A model generated the notes under the pieces. It was not told where the DNA came from, did not search any database, and saw only the letters and a list, made by a program, of their open reading frames with translations. The translations under genes were made by a program, and so were the position numbers. Positions 34,498 through 42,285 of a DNA stretch of 64,000 bases are shown piece after piece; the first letter of the stretch is position 1; the number at the start of each line of letters is the position of its first letter. The stretch is from Oceanobacter antarcticus (GTDB taxonomy: Bacteria; Pseudomonadota; Gammaproteobacteria; Pseudomonadales; Oceanobacteraceae), in NCBI RefSeq assembly GCF_044962685.1, contig NZ_JBBKTX010000015.1, positions 70,230-134,229 on the forward strand, written 5' to 3'.

Positions 34498-34992
34498 ATG
34501 ACAGTACAGGTTGGCATCATCATGGGATCCAAGAGTGATTGGCCCACCATGCAACACGCCGCCGAGATGCTTGATTCTCTGGGCGTTGCCTATGAAGTCA
34601 AAGTGGTGTCTGCACACCGTACGCCGGATTTGCTGTTTGATTACGCCAAAACCGCCCAGGCACGGGGCCTCAAGGTACTGATTGCCGGTGCTGGCGGTGC
34701 TGCTCACCTGCCGGGTATGGCAGCGTCGCAGACGTCTTTGCCAGTACTTGGCGTGCCGGTCAAATCCCGCGCCCTCAATGGCCTCGATTCATTGCTGTCC
34801 ATTGTGCAGATGCCCGGTGGTATTGCCGTGGGCACCCTGGCGATTGGCGATGCCGGAGCCAAAAATGCCGGCTTGCTGGCTGCCCAGATTCTCGCCACCA
34901 GTGATCACGAGCTGCTCAAACGTGTGGATGCGTTCCGCGCCCAACAGACAGAAACCATCCTCTCCGAGCCAGACCCGCGAGACGTGTTCTGA
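34498..34992 (+). CDS. purE: N5-carboxyaminoimidazole ribonucleotide mutase
   Basis: PurE converts N5-CAIR to CAIR in purine synthesis. The 164-residue protein has the class I motifs GSKSDWPTM, VVSAHRTPD and AGAGGAAHLPGM, then PVLGVPV and LLSIVQMPGGIAVGTLAIG. Its product partner PurK is encoded 116 bases downstream. An AGAGGG site precedes the ATG. Confidence 0.97.
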   Translation: MTVQVGIIMGSKSDWPTMQHAAEMLDSLGVAYEVKVVSAHRTPDLLFDYAKTAQARGLKVLIAGAGGAAHLPGMAASQTSLPVLGVPVKSRALNGLDSLLSIVQMPGGIAVGTLAIGDAGAKNAGLLAAQILATSDHELLKRVDAFRAQQTETILSEPDPRDVF

Positions 34993-35108
34993 GCGAGCAG
35001 GTAAACTCTCCGATTATTCGGTTTATAAATCCCGTGAAAGCGGCCACTTGATGGCCGCTTTTATTGTTTGAAAGCACGCGATATTCGCCAGACCAAGGTA
35101 GCAAATTT

Positions 35109-36179
35109 ATGAACATCGGCATTCTGGGCAACGGCCAGCTGGGCCAGATGCTGGCCGCCAGCATCTCCGACCTGAGCGACATTAAGGTCAGTCTCTACGA
35201 CTTGCGCGCCCACTCCGACGCAACACTGCAGACATTTATTGCATCGGTCGATTTAATCTCATACGAGACCGAGAATATTCCGGCCGCCATCGTCAGCCAG
35301 CTCGAAAGCTGTGCCGACAAGCTGTTCCCCGGCCTGGATGCACTCAAAACCTTTCAGAATCGTTTGCTGGAAAAAAACGCCCTGCGTGCGGCTGGCATAA
35401 CCACGGCGGAATTCGCAGCGGTCAACTCTCTCGATGACCTGAAAGCCGCCATAGTCACACTCGGCTTGCCCATCGTATTAAAAACCACCACCGAAGGTTA
35501 CGACGGCAAAGGCCAGTATGTGCTCCGCAGCGCCGCAGACGCGGAACCGGCCTGGGCAAGCATTGGCAATCGCGAGCTGATCGCCGAAGCCTTTGTGCCT
35601 TTTACACGGGAAACGTCCGTCATCGCCAGTCGAGACCGGGACGGCAACCTGGTGATCTGGCCAATGACCGAAAACGTTCACCACGACGGTATTTTGCGCT
35701 ATTCACTCTACCCGGCTGCCGACGTCAGTGACGCCAAAACAGAGCAGGCCCAACAGTATATTCGTCAGCTGGCAGACAGCCTTGATTACGTCGGCACCCT
35801 CACACTGGAACTGTTTGACACCGATACCGGACTGGTTGCCAACGAAGTCGCTCCCCGAGTTCACAACTCCGGGCACTGGTCGATTGAAGGTGCCGCAACC
35901 AGCCAGTTCCGCAACCATATGCTGGCTGTCGCTGGTAAACCGCTGGGAAGTACTCACTCCCGTTACCCCGCCGTTGCCATGCTCAACGTGATCAGCGACG
36001 AAGCACCCACGCTAGCCGCCACAGGTCTCACGAATGTCTTTGTCCACTCCTACGGCAAAGAAGCCCGACCGGCCCGTAAACTCGGACACGTCACGGTGGT
36101 AGCCAACAGCACCACCGAACGCGACAATACCATCACGCAACTGGCCGGGCTGATGCCTGCCGGTGTGTGGCAGCACTAA
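35109..36179 (+). CDS. purK: N5-carboxyaminoimidazole ribonucleotide synthase
   Basis: PurK uses ATP and bicarbonate to make N5-CAIR from AIR, the substrate of PurE. The protein (356 residues from 35109) is an ATP-grasp enzyme with MNIGILGNGQLGQMLAAS, SYETENIP, IVLKTTTEGYDGKGQYVL, and the metal/ATP region NEVAPRVHNSGHWSIEGA followed by TSQFRNH. The longer frame from 35064 adds residues not seen in the family. Confidence 0.96.
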   Translation: MNIGILGNGQLGQMLAASISDLSDIKVSLYDLRAHSDATLQTFIASVDLISYETENIPAAIVSQLESCADKLFPGLDALKTFQNRLLEKNALRAAGITTAEFAAVNSLDDLKAAIVTLGLPIVLKTTTEGYDGKGQYVLRSAADAEPAWASIGNRELIAEAFVPFTRETSVIASRDRDGNLVIWPMTENVHHDGILRYSLYPAADVSDAKTEQAQQYIRQLADSLDYVGTLTLELFDTDTGLVANEVAPRVHNSGHWSIEGAATSQFRNHMLAVAGKPLGSTHSRYPAVAMLNVISDEAPTLAATGLTNVFVHSYGKEARPARKLGHVTVVANSTTERDNTITQLAGLMPAGVWQH

Positions 36180-36191
36180 CAGGGAATCTCC

Positions 36192-36746
36192 ATGGCCAAG
36201 TCACTGCAAGAACAAATGCTGGAAATGGGTCTGGTTAACCAGAAAAAAGCCAAAAAAAATGCCAAGGAACTGAAAAAATCCGCGCATCTGAAGCGTACCG
36301 GTAGCGAAGATGCACCGGAAGACACCCAGGCCAGCGCCGAAGCATCACGCAAGGCCAAGGCAGAACGGGATCGCGAACTGAACCGCCAGAAAGAAGCCGA
36401 AGCCCAACAAAAAGCCATCTCGGCCCAGATTCGCCAGTTGATCCAGACGAATACCGTTGAGTGCGATGGCGATATCAAATACAACTTCCTGCACGACAAA
36501 AAGGTCAAGCAGATGTACGTCAATCAGGCAGTCTGGGATCGACTCAGCCGTGGCCAGCTGGCGATTATCCTGTTCGAGCAAACCCGCCAGGGCCCTACCT
36601 ACAAGGTGGTGCCATTACCGGTGGCCGAAAAAATCCGCCAACGGGCAGCCGATCACTACATTCTGATTGCAGAATCCGCTGGCGAAGAAATGGACGAAGA
36701 TGATCCATACGCCGCCTACCAGATTCCTGACGATCTGATGTGGTAA
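36192..36746 (+). CDS. DUF2058 (YaiL-like) protein
   Basis: This 184-residue cytosolic protein begins MAKSLQEQMLEMGLVNQKKAKK and has a long Lys/Glu/Ala-rich helix to about residue 85. A conserved domain follows with YNFLHDKKVKQMYVN and a closing PYAAYQIPDDLMW. This is the layout of the DUF2058 family, sometimes described as nucleoprotein/polynucleotide-associated. It follows purK by 12 bases and may be cotranscribed. Function not established. Confidence 0.85.
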   Translation: MAKSLQEQMLEMGLVNQKKAKKNAKELKKSAHLKRTGSEDAPEDTQASAEASRKAKAERDRELNRQKEAEAQQKAISAQIRQLIQTNTVECDGDIKYNFLHDKKVKQMYVNQAVWDRLSRGQLAIILFEQTRQGPTYKVVPLPVAEKIRQRAADHYILIAESAGEEMDEDDPYAAYQIPDDLMW

Positions 36747-36844
36747 AGGTGGTAGATGTGGTCATAGCGGCGCAGTATTTATGAGTGATCAACAAGCCTT
36801 TTGAATAGATGTCCCCTATAGCTATGCCCTACAGGAATTGAATT

Positions 36845-37165
36845 ATGTACATCACCACCACCCCGAATATCGAAGGCAAAACCATTACCTCCTATCGCGG
36901 CATCGTGGCCGGAGAAACCGTACTCGGCGCAAACATCTTCAAGGATCTGTTTGCCGGTATTCGCGACATTGTCGGTGGCCGCTCCGCTACCTATGAAAAA
37001 GAGCTGCAAAAAGCCCGCGATATTGCCTTGCAAGAACTGCAACAACGCGCTGCCGGGCTGGGAGCCAACGCGGTGGTTGGCGTTGATATCGACTATGAAG
37101 TCATGGGTAAAACCAACGGCATGCTGATGGTTTCTGCCAGCGGCACGGCAGTGGTGGTTGAATAA
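36845..37165 (+). CDS. ybjQ: YbjQ family (UPF0145) protein
   Basis: The 106-residue protein matches YbjQ/DUF74: TTPNIEGKTITSYRGIVAGE at the N-terminus, then FKDLFAGIRDIVGGRSATYEKEL in segments, and GANAVVGVDIDYEV near the C-terminus. The family forms pentamers of unknown function, with suggestions of metal binding. A leader region of about 100 bases separates it from the DUF2058 gene. Confidence 0.92.
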   Translation: MYITTTPNIEGKTITSYRGIVAGETVLGANIFKDLFAGIRDIVGGRSATYEKELQKARDIALQELQQRAAGLGANAVVGVDIDYEVMGKTNGMLMVSASGTAVVVE

Positions 37166-37190
37166 TCACCAGCGATAGTCTGACTTGTCC

Positions 37191-37229
37191 GTAACACTCT
37201 CCACCCAGAAGCCAACCGGAGCGTGTTAC
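37191..37229. terminator. Imperfect stem between convergent ybjQ and TSUP permease genes
   Basis: GTAACAC-x-CTCC (37191-37202) pairs with GGAG-x-GTGTTAC (37218-37229), with one mismatch and a 15-base loop. It lies between two converging genes, but no T tract is present, so the terminator role is tentative. Confidence 0.45.
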
Positions 37230-37238
37230 CGGCAGGTA

Positions 37239-38003
37239 TCAGAGCCAGTCGCCCAGCAGCAACTTGACGGCCACCACCAGCGTGACCCCTTCGTACAGGC
37301 GTTTGATGGTGCGATTACCCGCCTTGATCGACGAATTCGCGCCCAGATAACCACCAATAACCGAACCCAGCAACAATGCTGGCAGCCAGCTCCACTGCAC
37401 CTCCGCTACCGTTCCCATGGTGATTGCCCCCGCTCCATTCCAGCCGAGACCAACCGCCACCAGCGTATGCGCCACCGCACGTTTGTATTCCAGCCCGAAC
37501 CAGTACACCAGCCACAAGGTCACAAACAGGCCACTGCCCGCCGACAAGGCACCGTTCATGATGCCGATCAGCAGCAAACCCAACGCCCCCAGCACCATAC
37601 CGGGGATATCGCGATGACGTAACTCCGCAGCCATGCCCAGCTGGGGTTTGAACATCGAATAAGCCGACAACGATAACATCAGCACTGCCAGTGCGATTTC
37701 TGCCAGACGATCGGCAATGCCGAGAATCAACAGCGCACCGCCGATAACACCAGGAACACCCGCCACTACCACCAGCGCCAGCAACCAGAGTTGAAGGTGC
37801 CCTTCCCGCAGGTGCCGACCTGTCGCCCCCACTCCCAGTGCGACCGTCGCTACCTTGTGGGTCGCCAGTGCCAGTGGAAACGGCAACCCCAGAAAGATCA
37901 GCATGGGGAGTTGAATCAAGCCTGCCCCACCACCCGCAAGCGCCGAAAACCAGTTGGCGACCACCGCCAGTACCAGCAGAATAACGTGTTCAATATAATC
38001 CAT
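37239..38003 (-). CDS. TSUP family permease (TauE/SafE type)
   Basis: This 254-residue membrane protein has about eight hydrophobic segments. Its family marks are the duplicated Gly/Ala-rich turns SALAGGGAGLIQLPMLIFLGLP (segments of residues 18-40) and GSVIGGYLGANSSIKAGNRTIKRLYEGV near the C-terminus. TSUP proteins export or import sulfite, sulfoacetate and other organosulfur or carboxylate anions. The substrate cannot be read from sequence. Confidence 0.88.
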   Translation of the reverse strand: MDYIEHVILLVLAVVANWFSALAGGGAGLIQLPMLIFLGLPFPLALATHKVATVALGVGATGRHLREGHLQLWLLALVVVAGVPGVIGGALLILGIADRLAEIALAVLMLSLSAYSMFKPQLGMAAELRHRDIPGMVLGALGLLLIGIMNGALSAGSGLFVTLWLVYWFGLEYKRAVAHTLVAVGLGWNGAGAITMGTVAEVQWSWLPALLLGSVIGGYLGANSSIKAGNRTIKRLYEGVTLVVAVKLLLGDWL

Positions 38004-38073
38004 GGGTAATACACTGTTAGAGAATAACGCAAATGCCTACCGGCATTTGCCTTGAACAGACCAGAGGAATGTT

Positions 38074-38316
38074 ATGACATACGCGCTTTACTACTACGAT
38101 AGCTGCCCGTTTTGCCAGATGGTGCTGCGCACCCTGCCGGGTTTGAATGTGGATGTTGAGAAACGCAATGTGCAGAAAAATCCGGCCTACCGGAAGCAAC
38201 AACAGCAAGCCACCGGCCGCACCACGGTTCCCTGCCTGCTCATCACCAGTGAACAGGGCAAGGAAGAATGGATGTTCGAGTCAGCCGACATTATGACTTA
38301 CCTGCAGTCCCTGTAA
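38074..38316 (+). CDS. Glutaredoxin-like protein
   Basis: This 80-residue thioredoxin-fold protein has the active site CPFC (residues 11-14) in YYYDSCPFCQMVLR, the cis-Pro in TTVPCLLI, and the C-terminal SADIMTYLQSL. It is a short glutaredoxin for glutathione-dependent thiol reduction. Its last 26 bases overlap the 3' end of ribE, which converges on it. AGAGG precedes the ATG. Confidence 0.9.
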   Translation: MTYALYYYDSCPFCQMVLRTLPGLNVDVEKRNVQKNPAYRKQQQQATGRTTVPCLLITSEQGKEEWMFESADIMTYLQSL

Positions 38317-38935
38317 GCTGGCTCAATACCGCTGGATCCGCCAGCATCCGGGTCACGGTATCCACCACTGCTTGGGTTTGCGGATCCACTTCCAGATTAA
38401 TGGCATCCCCCACAGCGGCCGAGCCAAAGGTGGTGACCTCTCGGGTCTCTGGTATCAGATGCACCGAAAATCGGTCGCCTGCCACTTCCGCAATGGTCAG
38501 GCTACAGCCATTCAGCGCGACATAGCCCTTATCCAGCAAGTAAGGTAACAATGCCGCCGGACGCTCAAACCAGAGCACCAGATTATTGGCCGATTCCCGC
38601 CGTTCCAGAATACGTACCTGGGCCATGACATGGCCAGACAACAAGTGGCCACCGATTTCATCACCGATACGGGCGGCACGCTCAATATTCACCTCATCTC
38701 CGGCGGTCACACTGCCAAGATTGGTAACGGCCAATGTCTGGCCAATCGCATCAAAACTGACAGCGGCACCATCCAGTGCCCGTACCGTCAGACAAGTACC
38801 GTTTAACGCAACCGATGCACCAGTTTGCAGGCCCTGTCGTAACGCTTCCGGAAACAGCAGCGTAAACGTGGCAAAATCCTGCTGTTTATCGACCTGGGCA
38901 ACGGCCAGCCGGGTTTGAACAATTCCAGTAAACAT
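38291..38935 (-). CDS. ribE: Riboflavin synthase, alpha subunit
   Basis: This enzyme dismutates two 6,7-dimethyl-8-ribityllumazines to riboflavin. The 214-residue protein shows the duplicated lumazine-binding barrels: MFTGIVQTRLAV ... GASVALNGTCLTV in the first, and GHLLSGHVMAQVRI ... GYVALNGCSLTIAEV in the second. No FMN riboswitch was seen upstream, and no other riboflavin gene is adjacent. The 3' end overlaps the convergent glutaredoxin gene by 26 bases. Confidence 0.95.
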   Translation of the reverse strand: MFTGIVQTRLAVAQVDKQQDFATFTLLFPEALRQGLQTGASVALNGTCLTVRALDGAAVSFDAIGQTLAVTNLGSVTAGDEVNIERAARIGDEIGGHLLSGHVMAQVRILERRESANNLVLWFERPAALLPYLLDKGYVALNGCSLTIAEVAGDRFSVHLIPETREVTTFGSAAVGDAINLEVDPQTQAVVDTVTRMLADPAVLSQLTGTAGKS

Positions 38936-39114
38936 AAGGCTCTCCTCAAATTTGCCAGAACATTATGCACTATACTCTGGCTTTACCGGTACGCATGCGG
39001 GTCAGCCTCTTACGCATGTAAGGGAGTAAAAAGAAACACAGCAACCATCGCACCCCTGTCATCCGCACATGTCAGGGTTAAAGAAAATGGTTTACGCCTG
39101 CACAGGGGAACGGC

Positions 39115-40275
39115 ATGAAGGTACAGAGGACTGGTCTGATATTGTCCGGCGGCGGTGCTCGGGCAGCGTATCAGGTGGGCGTACTCAAGGCAGTACACGA
39201 AATTTTGCCCCGAGGTCACTACAACCCGTTTGATATTATTTCCGGTACATCCGCAGGCGCAATCAACGGTATTGCACTGGCCAGTTACGCCGAAGATTAT
39301 CGCCGTGGTATTCGTCACCTGGAACGCATCTGGCGTCATTTCACTTGCGACCAGATTTACCGCACCGATTTTTGGGGGATATCCCACTCCCTTGCCCGTA
39401 TGAGTCGCAGCCTGATTATTGGCCGGGGCTACAAAAATGATCCGGTTTCGCTGCTCGACAATGAACCGTTACGGGAGCTGCTCAACGAAGTCGTCAACTT
39501 CACCAGCATCCAGAAGGCCATCGATGACAACTACCTCTACGCCGTCGCCGTCAACTGCTCGGGCATCGATAGTGGTGAGTCCACCAGCTTTTTTGCAGGA
39601 CACCCGGATATTCAGGACTGGCAACGCCAACGTCGTGTCGGAGTACGTACCCGCCTGAGCTGTGACCACCTGCTGGCATCATCAGCCATTCCCATGATCT
39701 TTCCCGCCGTGTTTCTCGGCGACCAGTATTATGCCGATGGCGCCGTACGACAGCTGGCCCCTATTAGCCCGGCGTTACACATGGGGGCAGAGAAAATCAT
39801 GGTGATCGGCGTCAGCGCCATTGCCCACCGTAACAAGCCGGACATACCGGACGACATCTACCCCGCACCGGCCAAAATGATGGGCCATATGCTCAACGCT
39901 GCCTTTCTCGACAGCATGGAAACCGATATCGAACGTCTGTTGCGTATTAACCAGACCTTGCAACACATACCTAAATCCGTACGACAGCATTACGACATGG
40001 AACTACGGCCGGTACAGCTGCTCGATATCAGCCCCAGTGTCTCGCTCGACACACTGGCAGGAGAACACGCCCACGAGATGCCCAAGGCACTCAGAATGGT
40101 GCTCAACAGCCGCGGCAACAATCGCGGTAACGGCTCAGGTATTCTCAGTTATTTACTGTTTTCCGAGGGTTACTGCCGACGGCTGATTCAGTTAGGATTT
40201 GACGACGCCATGACCAAGCGCGCCGACATTCGCGACTTTTTCAGAGACCACTTTGATGACAGCCAACTCAACTGA
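39115..40275 (+). CDS. Patatin-like phospholipase
   Basis: The 386-residue protein has the patatin oxyanion motif SGGGARAAYQVG (residues 11-22), the nucleophile elbow GTSAG with Ser46, and the catalytic Asp208 in YADGAVRQ. It belongs to the bacterial patatin/RssA-like group of lipid acyl hydrolases. No signal peptide is visible, so it is probably cytosolic or membrane-associated. Its last 20 bases overlap the cobB start, suggesting coupled translation. Confidence 0.9.
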   Translation: MKVQRTGLILSGGGARAAYQVGVLKAVHEILPRGHYNPFDIISGTSAGAINGIALASYAEDYRRGIRHLERIWRHFTCDQIYRTDFWGISHSLARMSRSLIIGRGYKNDPVSLLDNEPLRELLNEVVNFTSIQKAIDDNYLYAVAVNCSGIDSGESTSFFAGHPDIQDWQRQRRVGVRTRLSCDHLLASSAIPMIFPAVFLGDQYYADGAVRQLAPISPALHMGAEKIMVIGVSAIAHRNKPDIPDDIYPAPAKMMGHMLNAAFLDSMETDIERLLRINQTLQHIPKSVRQHYDMELRPVQLLDISPSVSLDTLAGEHAHEMPKALRMVLNSRGNNRGNGSGILSYLLFSEGYCRRLIQLGFDDAMTKRADIRDFFRDHFDDSQLN

Positions 40276-40993
40276 TCGCCGGTTTGTCAACCGGCCACCA
40301 CAACGTATCGTGGTACTGACCGGAGCCGGCATTTCTGCCGAATCTGGTGTCCGTACCTTTCGCGATAATGACGGCCTGTGGGAAAACCACCGCCTGGAGG
40401 ATGTCGCCACCCCCGAAGCCTTCGAACGTGACGCCGAACTGGTACAGCGCTTCTACAACGCCCGCCGGGCGCAACTGAACGAAGTACAACCAAACCTTGC
40501 CCATATCGCACTGGCCGAGTTTGAACAGCGCTATACCGGCGACTTTTTACTGGTGACCCAAAACGTTGATGACCTCCACGAACGGGCTGGCAGCCAACAC
40601 CTGTTGCATATGCATGGTGAACTGAAACGCGTACGCTGCACCCGCACCGAGCAGCTGTACGACATGGATACCGACATCACCGCGACGACCTGCTGCGCAT
40701 GCTGCAATGCTCCCAACCTGCGTCCACACATCGTCTGGTTTGGTGAGATGCCACTGTTTATGGATGATATCTTTCACGCCCTGGAGCAATGCGACCTGTT
40801 TATCAGTATCGGTACTTCCGGCCATGTCTACCCGGCGGCCGGTTTTGTCGAAGTGGCTGCCAATGCCGGAGCTCATACCATCGAAATCAACCTGGAGCCC
40901 AGCTGTATCAAGGATAATTTTGCCGAGCATCTGTATGGCAAAGCAGGGGATGTCTTGCCCGGTTATCTGCAATCTTTGCTTGTTAATGGATAG
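40256..40993 (+). CDS. cobB: Sir2-type NAD-dependent protein deacylase
   Basis: This sirtuin removes acetyl or succinyl groups from lysines using NAD. From ATG 40256 it has 245 residues: GAGISAESG (23-31) and TFRD for NAD binding, TQNVDDLHERAG (101-112), the catalytic His near 120 in LHMHGEL, and a zinc site around C128, C146/C147 and C149/C150. Tyr67 and Arg70 (FYNARRAQL) are the class III signature found in E. coli CobB and SIRT5, implying desuccinylase activity. The frame overlaps the patatin gene. Confidence 0.93.
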   Translation: MTANSTDRRFVNRPPQRIVVLTGAGISAESGVRTFRDNDGLWENHRLEDVATPEAFERDAELVQRFYNARRAQLNEVQPNLAHIALAEFEQRYTGDFLLVTQNVDDLHERAGSQHLLHMHGELKRVRCTRTEQLYDMDTDITATTCCACCNAPNLRPHIVWFGEMPLFMDDIFHALEQCDLFISIGTSGHVYPAAGFVEVAANAGAHTIEINLEPSCIKDNFAEHLYGKAGDVLPGYLQSLLVNG

Positions 40994-41150
40994 CAGCGAC
41001 AGACCCTGACCTTGCAAGCTTCAGTCTTGTGTAAAGCCCCTGTATAGTTTACAAAATGTTAAATAATATCCATCTTAAGGTCGGAGTGGTCGGCCTGAAT
41101 GTTTATCGGATGAACGGCGGATTGTTTCTGTTTTAATTGGGAGGTGTTTC

Positions 41151-42284
41151 ATGACGATTTCAGCCTGTATTGCACTCGCTTCATCAGGATCCAACCGACT
41201 CAACAGGGTGTTACTGTGCATTCCGCTGTTCGGACTGCTGGCAGCCTGCTCTGACGGCAACAGCAGCAGTGAAAAGACTGCAACAGTCACCCGCCCCGGT
41301 GAAATTTATCAGGTCGTCAGTAGTAAAGACGCCCTGCTACGCCGTTTTCCCGGCCAGGTTGAGGCCTCAGAAGAAGTCTCTCTGGCCTTCCGGGTTCCTG
41401 GAGAGTTACTGGAACTGCCCGCCCAGGCAGGCAAACGGATCAAGGCAGGAGACGTGCTGGCACGGCTTGACCCTGCCGATTACCAGTTGCAACTGGACGA
41501 ACGTCAGGCCCGCTTCAACCTGGCTAATTCGCAGTTTGAACGTATCGAAAACCTGTTCCAGCAGCGTCAGGTATCCAAAGCCCAATACGATCAGTCCAAA
41601 GCTGAGCTGGATATCAGTAAAGCGGCTCTTGGGGCAGCCCGCAGCAATGTTGGCTACACCACACTGAAAGCACCGTTTGCCGGAGTGATCGCCGAAGTCT
41701 ATGTTGACAACCATCAGTCCATGGCAGCAGGCACGCCTTTACTGAAATTGCAGGCTCGCGGCCAGCTGGTTGTCAGTATCCAGGTGCCGGAACAGCTGAT
41801 GATTCAGCTCAGCCAATCCGGCAGCAGCTACCATCCAGATGTGGCATTTGATGCCCTGCCCGGCCAACGCTTCAAGGCGACCTACAAGGAGCATAATACC
41901 CAAGCCGATCCGGCGACTGGCAGCTATCGGTTACTGGTCACCTTGCCCCAACCCGCCGATTTCAATCCACTCCCTGGTATGTCTGCCAGTGTCTACGCCG
42001 ACCTGAACCAGATACTGGCCGTCAACGACAGCAATGTGCTGGTGCCCGCCCAGGCCATATTTCAGCAGGCAAAGCAGGCGACAGGCAGCAAGCAAGGCAT
42101 GGTATGGCGGCTAAACGAACAGAATGCACTGGTTGCCCAGGCGGTTGAAACCGGCCGACTGACCCAGGAAGGCCTTGAAATTGTGGCTGGTCTCAACCCC
42201 GGTGACCGGATTTTGGCAGCGGGAGTGCACCAGGCCCGCGAAGGCATGGTAATCCGCCCATGGATTCAGGAACAAGGTCTCTGA
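41151..42284 (+). CDS. RND efflux pump periplasmic adaptor lipoprotein
   Basis: This 377-residue membrane-fusion protein has a lipoprotein-type signal (LLCIPLFGLLAACSDG). The biotinyl-lipoyl region (VSLAFRVPGELLELPAQAGKRIKAGDVLARLDPADY, in segments), an alpha-helical hairpin and the TTLKAPFAGVIAEVYVDNHQ half follow, then beta-barrel parts. It links the inner-membrane pump encoded one base downstream to an outer-membrane channel not encoded here. AGGTG precedes the ATG. Confidence 0.92.
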   Translation: MTISACIALASSGSNRLNRVLLCIPLFGLLAACSDGNSSSEKTATVTRPGEIYQVVSSKDALLRRFPGQVEASEEVSLAFRVPGELLELPAQAGKRIKAGDVLARLDPADYQLQLDERQARFNLANSQFERIENLFQQRQVSKAQYDQSKAELDISKAALGAARSNVGYTTLKAPFAGVIAEVYVDNHQSMAAGTPLLKLQARGQLVVSIQVPEQLMIQLSQSGSSYHPDVAFDALPGQRFKATYKEHNTQADPATGSYRLLVTLPQPADFNPLPGMSASVYADLNQILAVNDSNVLVPAQAIFQQAKQATGSKQGMVWRLNEQNALVAQAVETGRLTQEGLEIVAGLNPGDRILAAGVHQAREGMVIRPWIQEQGL

Positions 42285-42285
42285 C

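Noticed and set aside
34255..34707. Minus-strand 150-codon open frame
   Set aside because: It overlaps purE antisense, and its composition follows from the purE codon pattern.
38936..39114. FMN riboswitch before riboflavin synthase or the divergent patatin gene
   Set aside because: The conserved RFN helices and AGGG-type boxes are not present in this short region.
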